A DNA stretch of 64,000 bases from Armatimonadota bacterium (GCA_022563855.1 JADFMN010000004.1:294436-358435), one strand, 5' to 3'. Shown: positions 9,629 through 19,138, numbered from the stretch's first letter. Notes: generated by a model from the sequence alone, not told the origin. Made by a program: numbers and translations.

Positions 9629-10788
9629 TGGGCGACAACAAGTTCTACAAGGTGTTCGCCGTGCTGGGCGGCGCGCTGCTGGTCGCTGGCGTCGCGCTGT
9701 ACTTCCTCGACCCCGGCGGCGGAACCTCGAAGGAGTACCTTTTGACCTACCTTTACGGGTGGCTGTTCTGGGCGTGCTTGACCTTCGGATGTTTCGGGCT
9801 GTCGCTTTTGCACCACATGGCCAAGGGCCACTGGGGGTATCCGGTCATGCGCCTCCTCGAGGCTGGCGGAGGCCCGCTGATGCTCTTGGTGACCTTCGTC
9901 CTGTTCATCCCAATCCTGGTCAACGTAGAGACCGTCTACCCGTGGGTAGGGATGACCGTAGAGGAGATTGGGCCGAAGGCAGAGTGGTACCTGACGACGA
10001 CGTTCTGGCAGGTTCGGACCGTCGCGTACTTCGCGATCTTCATCTTCATGTCGTACCGCAACCGCATGTGGCAGCGGAAGCTCGACGACACCGGCGACGT
10101 GAAGTACCTGCGTTGGATGACGAACTGGAGCTCCGGGTTCTTCCCGATCTACTTCCTCCTGATGAACTTTGCGATCACCGACTGGGCGCAGTCGATGCTG
10201 CCGCACTGGTTCAGCACGATGTACGGCATCTGGTTCATCGTGATGCAAGCGCTCGGCGCGATCGGGCTCGTCGCGATCATCATCGGGTGGCAGGCGAACA
10301 AGCCGCCGTTCGACAAGATCGTTACCCCGGGCTTGACTAAGGACATCGGCAACCTCATGCTGGTGCTCACGATGCTGTGGGCGTACTTCAGCTTCAGCCA
10401 GTACTTGATCATCTACTCTGGCGACCTGCCCGAGCAGACGCAGTACTTCATCACGCGGACCAACGGAGGGTTCGAGTACCTCGGCCCCGTCCTGATCACG
10501 CTCGGGTTCTTCGTCCCGTTCCTGATGTTGATTTCACCGAGAATGAAGCGCGAACCGCGGCTCTTGATGGTCGCAGGCCTGTGGCTGTTCGGCGTGCGTT
10601 TCCTCGACATGCACTACGGGGTCGCCCCGCTGTGGGAGACCGGGGTGATGGACGGGATCGTCGGCAAGCTGGGAGCTTTGGCCATGTTCGGAGGCGTGTG
10701 GTTCTTCCTGTTCGGCCGAGGGCTGACGTCCGCACCGCTGTTCGTCAAGGACCAACCTCACTTGAAGGAGGCGGCAGATCATGCATGA
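9628..10788 (+). CDS. actF: Alternative complex III membrane subunit F (second NrfD-like)
   Basis: A 386-residue polytopic membrane protein, about ten helices, related to but more diverged than ActC. Its segments include YLLTYLYGWLFWACLTFGCF, HHMAKGHWGYPVMRLLEAGG and MLVLTMLWAYFSFSQYLIIY. The HHMxxGxWG and AYFxFSQYLxxW/Y motifs are typical of ActF. The start is GTG at 9628, overlapping the actE stop by one base (TAGTG). The last codons overlap the start of the next gene by 8 bp. It forms the second membrane half of the complex and faces the oxidase in the supercomplex. Confidence 0.92.
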   Translation: MGDNKFYKVFAVLGGALLVAGVALYFLDPGGGTSKEYLLTYLYGWLFWACLTFGCFGLSLLHHMAKGHWGYPVMRLLEAGGGPLMLLVTFVLFIPILVNVETVYPWVGMTVEEIGPKAEWYLTTTFWQVRTVAYFAIFIFMSYRNRMWQRKLDDTGDVKYLRWMTNWSSGFFPIYFLLMNFAITDWAQSMLPHWFSTMYGIWFIVMQALGAIGLVAIIIGWQANKPPFDKIVTPGLTKDIGNLMLVLTMLWAYFSFSQYLIIYSGDLPEQTQYFITRTNGGFEYLGPVLITLGFFVPFLMLISPRMKREPRLLMVAGLWLFGVRFLDMHYGVAPLWETGVMDGIVGKLGALAMFGGVWFFLFGRGLTSAPLFVKDQPHLKEAADHA

Positions 10789-11317
10789 GCACGATCAAGA
10801 CGATCGGCAGACGATAGACGAGTTGAAGGAGTTAGGCTACGACACTCGCGACGTGCCGGTCGAGAAGATGCCGATTCACGCCGGCGTACTCTACGGGTTC
10901 GTCGGCATGGTGATGGTAGTTGCGTGGCTGTTCATGTCGCTCGTCGACAACGACCTGGTGACGGTTCCAAGTGCCGAAAGCATGGAGCGGACAAGAATGC
11001 CGGACGACGACGCTCCAATCATCCAGGGCCCTGTGACTGCAAAGACGGACATCGAAGACTTGCGCCTGAATGAAAGAATCCGCCTGAATACCTCGGCTTG
11101 GATAGACGAAGAGGCCGGCGTTGCCCGAATCCCGATAGACCGCGCGATCGGCCTCATGCTTGAAGAAGGGTTCGCTCCGCCAGGACGCGAAGTAGCGGTG
11201 CCAAGCCGCCCGACGATATCGTTCGGCTCAACCGACGACGAGCCGGAGCCAGAGCCGGAGGCCGAGTCTGAAGGAGCCCCCGGCGCAGAGCTGATACCGG
11301 CCGAGGAGGATGAATAA
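10781..11317 (+). CDS. Conserved single-helix protein of the ACIII-oxidase cluster, function unknown
   Basis: A 178-residue protein: a hydrophilic N-terminus, one transmembrane helix (about residues 32-52, GVLYGFVGMVMVVAWLFMSL), then a periplasmic part with the pattern RLNERIRLNTSAWIDEEAGV-ARIPIDRAIGLMLEEG and a proline/glutamate-rich acidic tail. From memory, the segment 'W-D-x-x-x-G-x-x-R-I-P-I-x-R-A' recurs in small genes lying between ACIII and SCO1/cox genes in other phyla, so it is probably an assembly factor or accessory subunit; no function has been assigned that I know of. It overlaps actF upstream and sco1 downstream. Confidence 0.8.
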   Translation: MHEHDQDDRQTIDELKELGYDTRDVPVEKMPIHAGVLYGFVGMVMVVAWLFMSLVDNDLVTVPSAESMERTRMPDDDAPIIQGPVTAKTDIEDLRLNERIRLNTSAWIDEEAGVARIPIDRAIGLMLEEGFAPPGREVAVPSRPTISFGSTDDEPEPEPEAESEGAPGAELIPAEEDE

Positions 11318-12209
11318 CATGTGTGCTAGAGCATTCGTCAGACATTTCTGCGCAGCGGCGTCGTTGGCGCTCTTTTGCTCCATGGCATCGGCCCAGTACT
11401 ACGGAAACATGAACGAGGCGGCCCAGCCGGGAACTGGGCGCGTTGCGAGCACCCGTGCAAGGGCGGGCGTGCGCGTCGACCAGAACCTCAAGAACTACCT
11501 GCCGCTCGACTTGGTGCTGACCGAGTCGGACGGCACGCGGGTCGCCCTCCGAGAGTACTTCAGCGACAAGCCCGTACTGCTCCAGCTCATCTTCTACAAA
11601 TGCCCCGGGGTGTGCACGGCGGAGCTGAACAGCCTGACGAACGCCATGCGGAGTTTCGGCAAGTACGAAGTTGGCAAGCAGTATGACGTGCTGACCGTCA
11701 GTATCATGCCGACCGAAACCGAAGAGATGGCGAAGAACAAGAAGATGGCGTATCTGGACATCCTTAACCGTCCTGGTGCAGAAGACGGCTGGCACTTCTT
11801 CGTCGGCGATTACGAAACGGTCAAGGAGCTGGCCGACGCGATCGGCTTTCGGTACGTTTACGACGAGACGAACGACACCATTGTGCATCCGGCCTGTCTA
11901 GTCGTCCTAACCCCTCAGGCTCAGATAACACAGTACTTCCTTGAGACGGAGTACGCGCCCAAGGTGCTTCTGAACTCACTGATAGAAGCCAAGAAAGGGC
12001 GCATCGGCGTCCGGCAGGAGAATCCATCCTTCTGGTCCTGCATAGACCTCGATCCGCTCACAGGTCGGCGGAGCCTCAACGTGCTCAAAGCGGTAAAGAT
12101 CGGCGGGGCGTTGACCTTGGCTGCGCTTGTGATCTCCATCGTGTTCATGACGATCAAGTACAAGGTCTCGTCCGTCTCAGCAGACGGCGCATCGGGTGAG
12201 GGCAGCTAA
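11310..12209 (+). CDS. SCO1/SenC copper chaperone, membrane anchored
   Basis: A 299-residue SCO1/SenC/PrrC protein that delivers copper to the CuA centre of cytochrome c oxidase subunit II. A signal sequence (residues 1-28, ending SAQ) is followed by a thioredoxin fold with the copper-binding CPGVC pair (about residue 95) and the distal histidine in NDTIVHPACLVV. A C-terminal transmembrane helix (about 263-283) anchors it; many family members are anchored at the N-terminus instead. The ATG at 11310 overlaps the previous gene by 8 bp, and its stop codon overlaps the start of coxB by one base (TAATG). Confidence 0.92.
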   Translation: MNNMCARAFVRHFCAAASLALFCSMASAQYYGNMNEAAQPGTGRVASTRARAGVRVDQNLKNYLPLDLVLTESDGTRVALREYFSDKPVLLQLIFYKCPGVCTAELNSLTNAMRSFGKYEVGKQYDVLTVSIMPTETEEMAKNKKMAYLDILNRPGAEDGWHFFVGDYETVKELADAIGFRYVYDETNDTIVHPACLVVLTPQAQITQYFLETEYAPKVLLNSLIEAKKGRIGVRQENPSFWSCIDLDPLTGRRSLNVLKAVKIGGALTLAALVISIVFMTIKYKVSSVSADGASGEGS

Positions 12210-13297
12210 TGGAAAACTTCCCGATGCAGCCGCCACAGGCATCTGAGCACGCGGAAGCGTATGACGCCCTGTTCATGGCGATCGCGGGCCTTACGATCCT
12301 GTTCACGGTTATCGTCGGGATCATGGTTCTCTTCTTCGCGATCCGGTACCGGTCGGACAAAAAGATCGACCGGAAGAACCCGATGTCCCACAACATCAAG
12401 CTGGAGATGACCTGGATCATCATCCCGACGATCTTGGGCTTGGGGATATTCGTTTGGAGCACGCTGAACTTCATCAAGGTCAGAACGATGCCGGAGGACG
12501 CAACCGAGATATATGTGATCGGCAAACAGTGGATGTGGCACATCCAGCACATGAACGGAATCCGCGAAATCGGCGAGCTGCACATTCCGATCGGCAAGCC
12601 GGTCAAGTTGACGATGATCTCACAAGACGTCATTCACTCGATGTACCTCCCGGCGTTTCGGACTCAGTTCCACGTCGTGCCAGGCATATACACAGAGCTG
12701 GCCTTTACTCCCACGAAGACAGGCCGGTACAGAATGCTCTGCGCGATGCACTGCGGCACTCAGCATTCAGAAATGGTCGGCTGGGTGTACGTGATGAGCG
12801 AGGTCGACTACAACCGGTGGCTAGAAACGGACGGCAACAGCCTCAAGCCGCAAGGCGAAACGATGCCAGAGGCCGGTGCTCGGATCTTCAAAGAGAAGGG
12901 ATGTGGCAACTGTCATACAAACGTCGACACTGATCGTGCTCCGACGCTGCTCGCGCTGATGGGACGACAGCGGTCCTTCAACAACGCCGCTCCTCGCATC
13001 GCCGATCGGTCCTACGTTCGAGAGTCGATCACGGAACCGTGGGACATCATCACGCAGGGATACACCAACACGATGCCAGCGTATCGCGGCGAGCTGACCG
13101 AAGAGCAAATCCTCGATTTGGTTGCCTACATACAGTCGCTCGGAAGACCGGCTCCCGACGGCGAGCGAGAGAAATTCGAGCGCCCCGGCCCGCCTTCCGC
13201 AACTGGATCCAGTGCGCCCGACACGGTAACCGATATCGCGAACGCCCGAAAATCCGCCGGCGATGCTCAGAGTAGGCGCACGGAGGACCAGCGATGA
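12209..13297 (+). CDS. coxB: Cytochrome c oxidase subunit II with fused cytochrome c domain (caa3 type)
   Basis: A 362-residue protein with two N-terminal transmembrane helices (residues 25-48 and 69-89), a cupredoxin domain and a C-terminal cytochrome c domain. CuA ligands are the histidine in [10 protein letters not shown] and the motif [12 protein letters not shown] (178-189); the position usually filled by Glu is Met, which is tolerable because that ligand is a backbone carbonyl. The heme c site is CGNCH (232-236) with a candidate axial Met in [11 protein letters not shown]. The fusion defines caa3 oxidases, which take electrons directly from ACIII cytochromes. Its stop overlaps the coxA start by 4 bp. 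Confidence 0.95.
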   Translation: MENFPMQPPQASEHAEAYDALFMAIAGLTILFTVIVGIMVLFFAIRYRSDKKIDRKNPMSHNIKLEMTWIIIPTILGLGIFVWSTLNFIKVRTMPEDATEIYVIGKQWMWHIQHMNGIREIGELHIPIGKPVKLTMISQDVIHSMYLPAFRTQFHVVPGIYTELAFTPTKTGRYRMLCAMHCGTQHSEMVGWVYVMSEVDYNRWLETDGNSLKPQGETMPEAGARIFKEKGCGNCHTNVDTDRAPTLLALMGRQRSFNNAAPRIADRSYVRESITEPWDIITQGYTNTMPAYRGELTEEQILDLVAYIQSLGRPAPDGEREKFERPGPPSATGSSAPDTVTDIANARKSAGDAQSRRTEDQR

Positions 13298-14976
13298 GCG
13301 CTCAAGCAGATACGCACGAGCCTGCGCCGAAGAAGAACTACCTGACGGCGGATCACACGATCAAGTCGTGGCTGATGACGACTGATCACAAGAGAATCGC
13401 CGTTCTATACCTGATCTCGATCACGCTGTTCTTCTTCATCGGCAGCATCGCCGCCGCGCTCTTTCGCGTCGAGCTCACTTCAGCGCACGGCCTCTTGTTG
13501 AGCTCCGAGTCGTACAACAAGGCGTTCTCGGCTCACGGCGTGATCATGGTGTTCCTCTTCCTGGTCCCGTCGATCCCGGCGGTGATCGGCAACTTCGCCC
13601 TGCCGATCATGATCGGCGCCAGGGATCTGGCGTTCCCCAGGTTGAACCTGCTGAGCTGGTACCTGTACGTTCTTGCCGGCACGATGATCATCATCGCCCT
13701 CGCTATGGGCGGCTTCGACGCAGGTTGGACGTTCTATACGCCGTTGAGCTCGCTGTACTCCGACACGCAGATTACCCTTGCGCTCATGGCCGTGTTCGTC
13801 GCCGGTTTCTCGTCCATCTTCACGGGGCTCAACTTCATCGCGACCGTGCACAAGATGCGTGCGCCTGGAATGACGTGGATGAGGATGCCGCTGTTCGTCT
13901 GGAGCATGTATGCGACCAGCGTGGTGATCGTTCTGGGCACGCCGGTCGTCGCGATCACGCTGCTGCTCGTCGTCGTCGAACGAACGATGGGGTTCGGGAT
14001 ATTCTCGCCTGAGATCGGTGGCGACCCGGTGCTGTTCCAGCACATGTTCTGGTTCTATTCGCATCCCGCGGTCTACATCATGATCCTGCCGTCGATGGGC
14101 GTGGTCTCGGAGCTGATCGCCGCGTTCAGCAAGCGGCGGATATTCGGCTACACGTTCGTGGCTTACTCGTCGCTGGCGATCGCAGGGCTGGGGTTCTTGG
14201 TATGGGGCCATCACATGTTCGTCAGCGGGCAGTCGATCTACCTGGGCATCATCTTCTCCCTCATTTCATTTCTGGTAGCGGTCCCGTCGGCTATCAAAGT
14301 GTTCAACTGGTCGATCACGCTCTACAAAGGCCGCATCGAGCTGAAGACCCCGATGATCTATGCGCTGTCGTTCATCGGGCTGTTCGTCATCGGCGGGCTC
14401 ACCGGGCTGTTCCTCGCGTCGCTTGACACCGACGTCCACCTGACCGGCACGTACTTCATCGTAGCGCACTTCCACTACGTCATGGTCGGGGGCGGCGTGC
14501 TCGGCTTCCTCGGAGCCGTGCACTTCTGGTGGCCGAAGATGTTCGGCGTCATGTACAACGAGTTCTGGGGGCGGCTCTCTGCGATCGTCATCTTCCTGGG
14601 GTTCAACTTTACGTTCTTCCCGCAGTTCATTCTCGGGTATCTCGGAATGCCTCGCCGGTACCACTTCTACTACTTCGCTCCCGAGTGGCAGGTTTATCAC
14701 GTAATGTCCACGCTGGGGACGACGATCTTGGCGATCGGCTTCCTCATGCCGGCGTTCTATCTGACCGCGTCTCTGCTGCAGAAGCGAAATCCGGGTCGCA
14801 ACCCGTGGGGCGCCAAAGGGCTGGAGTGGGAGCAGGCTGACTCCCCGCCGATAACGTTCAACTTTGAGGAGCCCGTGGTGGTCACCGAGCCCGCGTACAA
14901 CTATCCGGAGGAGCACGACGAGCCGGCAACGACCGAGCCAATGGCGCCAGTCGGCAAGGCGGGGGACAAAGGGTAA
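13294..14976 (+). CDS. coxA: Cytochrome c oxidase subunit I, A2 type
   Basis: A 560-residue heme-copper oxidase catalytic subunit with twelve predicted transmembrane helices. CuB ligands are His257 (in YSHPAVY), His306 and His307 (WGHHMF), with Tyr in the same helix as His257; heme ligands are His392 and His394 ([10 protein letters not shown]). The D-channel glutamate normally in GHPEVY is absent and replaced by the YSHPAVY motif, which marks the A2 subfamily (as in Rhodothermus caa3). It reduces O2 and pumps protons. It lies in a coxB-coxA-coxC-coxD operon with overlapping junctions. Confidence 0.97.
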   Translation: MSAQADTHEPAPKKNYLTADHTIKSWLMTTDHKRIAVLYLISITLFFFIGSIAAALFRVELTSAHGLLLSSESYNKAFSAHGVIMVFLFLVPSIPAVIGNFALPIMIGARDLAFPRLNLLSWYLYVLAGTMIIIALAMGGFDAGWTFYTPLSSLYSDTQITLALMAVFVAGFSSIFTGLNFIATVHKMRAPGMTWMRMPLFVWSMYATSVVIVLGTPVVAITLLLVVVERTMGFGIFSPEIGGDPVLFQHMFWFYSHPAVYIMILPSMGVVSELIAAFSKRRIFGYTFVAYSSLAIAGLGFLVWGHHMFVSGQSIYLGIIFSLISFLVAVPSAIKVFNWSITLYKGRIELKTPMIYALSFIGLFVIGGLTGLFLASLDTDVHLTGTYFIVAHFHYVMVGGGVLGFLGAVHFWWPKMFGVMYNEFWGRLSAIVIFLGFNFTFFPQFILGYLGMPRRYHFYYFAPEWQVYHVMSTLGTTILAIGFLMPAFYLTASLLQKRNPGRNPWGAKGLEWEQADSPPITFNFEEPVVVTEPAYNYPEEHDEPATTEPMAPVGKAGDKG

Positions 14977-15641
14977 TGGCCAACCACGCAGCCGAGCGCG
15001 AAGCTGTCGTCTACGAACAGTACGAGACGATCAGCCAGCAGCAGGAGACGTACATCGTCGGCATGTGGACGTTCGTCGTCACGGAGATCATGTTCTTCGG
15101 CGCGATGTTCCTCGCGTATACGCTCTACAGGTCGCAGTACTCCGAAGTGTGGGCTGCCATGTCCGACCACCTGGACTTCGTTCTTGGCGGCATCAACACC
15201 ACGGTGCTGCTGGTGAGCTCGTTCTTCATCGCCATGGCCGTGCACAAGGCGCAGCTCGGCAAGACGCGGGCTCAGATCAACTACCTGGTCGGCACCATCG
15301 GGTGCGCGGTGATCTTTCTCGTCATCAAGTACTTTGAGTACAGCGACAAGATCTCGCACGGGCTATTGCCGAACTGGTCCTACGTTGGGCTCCCCGGAGT
15401 CGAGTTAGGACCGAGCAAGATATTCATGAGCCTGTACTTCTCGATGACCGGCCTGCACGGCCTCCACGTATTGCTCGGGATCGTCGCGATGGTGTGGCTC
15501 ATCATCTTGATCAAGCGCAAGTCGGAAGTTATCACCGATTACATACCGACGGAGATGTTCGGGCTTTACTGGCACTTCGTCGACCTCGTCTGGATATTCC
15601 TGTACCCGCTGTACTATCTAATACCGCTAGGTGGCAAATGA
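14976..15641 (+). CDS. coxC: Cytochrome c oxidase subunit III
   Basis: A 221-residue membrane protein with the subunit III pattern: YIVGMWTFVVTEIMFFGAMF in the first helix, INTTVLLVSSFFIAMAVHKA, FFSMTGLHGLHVLLGI-type segment (YFSMTGLHGLHVLLGIVAMV) and the terminal WHFVDLVWIFLYPLYYLI. It stabilises subunit I. It starts at the last base of the coxA stop (TAATG), and its stop overlaps the next start as ATGA, so the four cox genes are very probably co-translated. Confidence 0.95.
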   Translation: MANHAAEREAVVYEQYETISQQQETYIVGMWTFVVTEIMFFGAMFLAYTLYRSQYSEVWAAMSDHLDFVLGGINTTVLLVSSFFIAMAVHKAQLGKTRAQINYLVGTIGCAVIFLVIKYFEYSDKISHGLLPNWSYVGLPGVELGPSKIFMSLYFSMTGLHGLHVLLGIVAMVWLIILIKRKSEVITDYIPTEMFGLYWHFVDLVWIFLYPLYYLIPLGGK

Positions 15642-16009
15642 GCAATAGAGAACACCCGCACCACGTAACGCCGATCAAGCTCTTGATGACAACGCTGGGC
15701 GCGTTGCTCTTCCTGATGGTGCTGACTGTCTACGTGGCGCGTTTTACTCACGTGCCGTGGCTCCCGCTCGCTAACGTGATCGCCATGTCCATAGCGATAA
15801 TGAAGGCGACGCTCGTCATCGCGATCTTCATGGCCGTCAAGTACAGCTCGAACTTGACGAAGCTGTTCGCGATCGGCGGCTTCGTCTGGCTGTTGCTTCT
15901 GGGCGGCATCCTGATCGACTACCTGGGACGTCCTTGGGAGCCGGTGCCGGGTTGGGAGTCTGGCGTCGAGCAGGAGCTTGGCGCGGCCACCGAGCACGAG
16001 CCTGAGTAG
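15638..16009 (+). CDS. coxD: Cytochrome c oxidase subunit IV-like (caa3 small subunit)
   Basis: A 123-residue protein with three transmembrane helices (about residues 16-35, 43-64 and 75-98) and the pattern TYVAR/VYVARFTH...MSIAIMKATLVIAIFMAVKY typical of prokaryotic cytochrome c oxidase subunit IV. The ATG at 15638 overlaps the coxC stop (ATGA) and gives the normal family length; the frame runs further upstream only inside coxC. It is the last gene of the respiratory island, ending in a palindrome shared with the convergent plsC. Confidence 0.88.
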   Translation: MSNREHPHHVTPIKLLMTTLGALLFLMVLTVYVARFTHVPWLPLANVIAMSIAIMKATLVIAIFMAVKYSSNLTKLFAIGGFVWLLLLGGILIDYLGRPWEPVPGWESGVEQELGAATEHEPE

Positions 16010-16021
16010 AAGCGGCTTCTA
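16007..16021. terminator. Palindrome containing both convergent stop codons
   Basis: TAGAAGCGGCTTCTA is a perfect 7-bp inverted repeat around one G. Its left end is the TAG of coxD and its right end, read on the other strand, is the TAG of plsC. In RNA it can form a 6-bp stem with a CGG loop in both directions. There is no U-tract, so this is at most a weak bidirectional end signal. Confidence 0.4.
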
Positions 16022-16648
16022 GGTCGATCCAGTCTGGTCCGTCAAGGTCCGCAGTTCTGTCTCGGCCCAAGCCAGGATTTCGGCAGAACCGGCTGTTTCG
16101 TCAAAGCTCTTTGTTTCGCCCCATGCAGCTTTGGTGAGACAGAGCGATATCCGAGGGCGGAACGAACCGTACGGGAGAATTCGATTCGTCCTTTGGAGCC
16201 CGCAACAGATAACCGGACTCCCAGCCTTGCGAACGACAAGAGCGGCCCCGCGCTGTAGAGCTTGCAGCTCTCCGCTCTGGCTCAGTTCGCCTTCGGGAAA
16301 GATGCAGACCGCCTCGCCGAGCTTGAGCAGTTCGATCGCGTGGCGCAGCGCAGCTCGATCCGGCTCGCCCCGCTTGACCGGAAACGTGCGGAACCAGCGA
16401 ATCAACGGGCCCAGCAGCTTGATCTCGAACAGCTCGCTCTTGGCCATGAAGTGAATCGTCCTGCGGCACGCCAGTTGCACCAGGATCGGGTCGATGTCGG
16501 AGATGTGGTTTGAGAGGATCAGCACGCCTCCCTTGCGAGGCACGCGCCGCGATCCGCGAACGATCGGCGGTCCTAGCACAAGGAATATCAAAGCCGTGAA
16601 GAGACGGAGGAACGGAAGGGCAAGCCTGAGAGCGAGGCTATGCTTCAA
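16019..16648 (-). CDS. plsC: 1-acyl-sn-glycerol-3-phosphate acyltransferase
   Basis: A roughly 209-residue PlsC-family enzyme that acylates lysophosphatidic acid in phospholipid synthesis at the inner membrane. It has an N-terminal hydrophobic helix (LALRLALPFLRLFTALIFLV), the catalytic motif NHISDID (NHX4D), a substrate-binding block RTFPVKRGEPD, and FPEGELSQSG. I place the start at TTG 16648, which overlaps the purN stop by 11 bp and has AAGGAG 13 bases upstream; a longer frame reaches 16738 but lies wholly inside purN. It is translationally linked to purN. Confidence 0.85.
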   Translation of the reverse strand: MKHSLALRLALPFLRLFTALIFLVLGPPIVRGSRRVPRKGGVLILSNHISDIDPILVQLACRRTIHFMAKSELFEIKLLGPLIRWFRTFPVKRGEPDRAALRHAIELLKLGEAVCIFPEGELSQSGELQALQRGAALVVRKAGSPVICCGLQRTNRILPYGSFRPRISLCLTKAAWGETKSFDETAGSAEILAWAETELRTLTDQTGST

Positions 16649-17234
16649 CTCGCGTTGCCAGCTCCTTGAGCGCCTCCGAAAAGGCGACGTGTTCCAGGTC
16701 CAGCACCCTCTCCGCAAGCGTTTCCACCGTGTCGTCATCGAGTACCGGGCAGCGCTTTTGCAAGATGATCTCGCCTTCGTCGTATCGGTCGTTCACCAGG
16801 TGCACGGTGCAGCCGCTCTCCGTTTCGCCAGCCGCGAGCACTGCCTCGTGCACGCGCCGCCCGTACATGCCCTTGCCTCCATACTTCGGCAGCAGCGCGG
16901 GGTGGATGTTGAGAACGCGCCCTTCGTAGCGCTGCACGATGTCCGGCGGTAGCAGGAACATATATCCGGCGAGGCAAATGATGTCGACGCCTGCGGATGA
17001 CAGAGCCTGCGAAAGCTGCTCGTCGTGCGCCTCCCCCTTTGCAATGACGGTCACTGGGACGCCTAAGCTGGTGGCGCGAATGGCCGCCGGCGTAGCAGCC
17101 TTCGGCGATACGACCAGCACGGCCTCTGCCGACACGTCGCCGCTTATGCACGACGCGATCAGGCTCGCCATGTTCGTGCCGCGCCCCTTGGTTCCTACCA
17201 AGATTGCGACGCGAGGCTGGCGACCGTTGGACAC
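16638..17234 (-). CDS. purN: Phosphoribosylglycinamide formyltransferase
   Basis: A 198-residue GAR transformylase (purine synthesis step three, uses 10-formyltetrahydrofolate). The phosphate-binding start is RVAILVGTKGRGTNMASLI; the active site lies in LAGYMFLLP, then RVLNIHPALLPKYGGKGMYG with the catalytic Asn and His, and ETESGCTVHLVNDRYDEGEI with the catalytic Asp. The length is near the family norm. The start is GTG at 17234; no clear ribosome-binding site is visible. It overlaps plsC at its 3' end. Confidence 0.92.
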   Translation of the reverse strand: MSNGRQPRVAILVGTKGRGTNMASLIASCISGDVSAEAVLVVSPKAATPAAIRATSLGVPVTVIAKGEAHDEQLSQALSSAGVDIICLAGYMFLLPPDIVQRYEGRVLNIHPALLPKYGGKGMYGRRVHEAVLAAGETESGCTVHLVNDRYDEGEIILQKRCPVLDDDTVETLAERVLDLEHVAFSEALKELATRVEA

Positions 17235-17290
17235 GGACGGGTTTTACCCGGCGAGGCAAGGCCGCGCAGGTGAAGAACCGCGCATCCAGC

Positions 17291-19138
17291 TCATCGCAGA
17301 ATCTTCCAAACGGCTTGATCGAACTCGACCGTGAACGGCCAGTTCACGATCGGGCGATCCACGAAAAACCCAACCCTCGTCCGCATTTGGCCTGTCCCTG
17401 GATCAATGTATCGGGCAGTGTTGCTCCAGATGTTCGCCTCGACGTACAAGTCGCTGCGCGACGAGTCGCCGTCGCTGACCGTGTCCCACGTATTGGTCGA
17501 ATAGTTGAATATGCGCACGCGCTGTCGCATCACGGACGAAGACCGGGCCTCGAGCTCAAACCTGAGCGCACCTGGATTGAGCTCAGCTGCGTTTGCTCTA
17601 ATTGGAGTCGTCGTGAACTCAACCCAAACAGCCGGCTCGCTGGCCAACGCCGTCGGCCCAGCCTGGATTGCAAGACGCAGATCGTCGCTCAAGTTCAGGT
17701 CCGACAGCCCGCCGTTCCCCTGGCTGCCTCGCAGGATCGTGTAAGAGGTCGTCAACACCGGCCGGCCGATCGTGACCATCACCTGCATCAAGCCATTGAC
17801 GACCCCGACCGGATTGATCGATAACTCGGTGTAGAGGTCGTTCCAAGTTTGGCCGGATCGCAGATTGGCGTTGCGCATCTCGTTGTCGCCCGGAGTCATG
17901 TCCGCGTTGTACGAGCGGGCGCCCGTCGTGAAGTCGTAGTGCAGCAACAATCCATCGTAGCTCTGACCGCTGAAGTAGTTGACCTCCTTATCGAATCCAA
18001 TTGGCTGTCTCCACTCTGCAAAGATGTATTCGCTGCGGCCTCGTGCGGGGCCAAAGCCCCGATGGATGCGCAGCACCTTGGGGACGTTGGACGCGATTGC
18101 GTACGGGTCGATTTCGTATAGGCCAGAGCGCGTCACGTTCACAACGTTCTCCTCCTCGAACCAACCGAGCCGGTACTTGTGCATGGCGCTGAAGTGGCCT
18201 GGCCGCCAGCTTCCGCCTAGCGAGCAAAACCTGTCGCCGTATGCGGTGACGGTGCGTTCGCATCCGCCGCAGTCGAACGGGCCGAGCGATCTGCCGGCGT
18301 TCCACCTGATCGCTTCTGAATGGTGCCTGCCAAAGTTGTGCCCGACCTCGTGAGCGGTCACGAATATGGGTCGTCGTTTGTTGTGCAGCGTTTCATTGAA
18401 GTACTCGGACCTGGTCCAAGAGGTCGTTGTCGTCCAAGGGCCGTTGCTTGTCTGATACGTTGTAAACCCCAACGTGCCGAGCCCACCCCAGCCGCAACCG
18501 CCAGCACCCGGCACCAAGATGTACAGCCGGTTGTACTGCGTCAAATCAGTCAGGTCATCGAGCGCCCGGATCGCCAGGGTTCTCCAGTAGCCAGCGTTGC
18601 ACGAGCGGTTTACAGGGAGCGTAATCCAACCGAACACGTCGCCGGTAGCCCAAGTCTTGCCGTACGAGTTCTCCTGCCACCACTCATCAGCGGAGTAGGT
18701 CGGGCCGAACATCCGGTTCTCAACCTCTTGGACGGTGACGTTCTCAGTCAAGTCGTCCAGAAAATTAATCAGCACTACGACGATGCGTTGCTCGCCGCTT
18801 GACTGATGGCTGGTCGGTACCAGAAAGGTATCGATGACTGAATCGACGAAGATGGTGTCTCCCTTCGCCTTTCCGCTGAGGGTGACCCTAGCGCCAGGCT
18901 CGGGAATGATGTGATCGGGCTCGAAGATGACCGTGTACTCCCGCCCCTTGGCGGTCCTGAGGGTGTATGTCGTCTCGGATCTGCCTTCGTCGAAGAAGTC
19001 TGCCACTCGTCCGTTGAACTGTCCGCTAAAGTTGCGTGAGCCGTTTGCAGGATCGTTGTTGGCGAACGTCGCGGCGAACACGGCGATCAAACCGATGACC
19101 GATGCAACGAGTAACAAGCGGGCGTATAGGTGCTTCAT
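17291..19138 (-). CDS. Secreted zinc metalloprotease, gametolysin-like (peptidase M11)
   Basis: A 615-residue exported protein. The ATG at 19138 gives a good signal peptide (MKHLYARLLLVASVIGLIAV, cleavage near residue 26); the frame extends 13 codons upstream without one. A catalytic domain holds IVVVLINFLDDL and HEVGHNFGRHH (about residues 263-273), the HEXXHXXGXXH zinc site of metzincin-like proteases, here most like M11 gametolysin. The downstream CDCGG-type cysteines (FDCGGCERTV) and a beta-rich C-terminal region of about 200 residues could bind carbohydrate or surface. The likely role is degradation of extracellular protein. The substrate is unknown. Confidence 0.82.
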   Translation of the reverse strand: MKHLYARLLLVASVIGLIAVFAATFANNDPANGSRNFSGQFNGRVADFFDEGRSETTYTLRTAKGREYTVIFEPDHIIPEPGARVTLSGKAKGDTIFVDSVIDTFLVPTSHQSSGEQRIVVVLINFLDDLTENVTVQEVENRMFGPTYSADEWWQENSYGKTWATGDVFGWITLPVNRSCNAGYWRTLAIRALDDLTDLTQYNRLYILVPGAGGCGWGGLGTLGFTTYQTSNGPWTTTTSWTRSEYFNETLHNKRRPIFVTAHEVGHNFGRHHSEAIRWNAGRSLGPFDCGGCERTVTAYGDRFCSLGGSWRPGHFSAMHKYRLGWFEEENVVNVTRSGLYEIDPYAIASNVPKVLRIHRGFGPARGRSEYIFAEWRQPIGFDKEVNYFSGQSYDGLLLHYDFTTGARSYNADMTPGDNEMRNANLRSGQTWNDLYTELSINPVGVVNGLMQVMVTIGRPVLTTSYTILRGSQGNGGLSDLNLSDDLRLAIQAGPTALASEPAVWVEFTTTPIRANAAELNPGALRFELEARSSSVMRQRVRIFNYSTNTWDTVSDGDSSRSDLYVEANIWSNTARYIDPGTGQMRTRVGFFVDRPIVNWPFTVEFDQAVWKILR

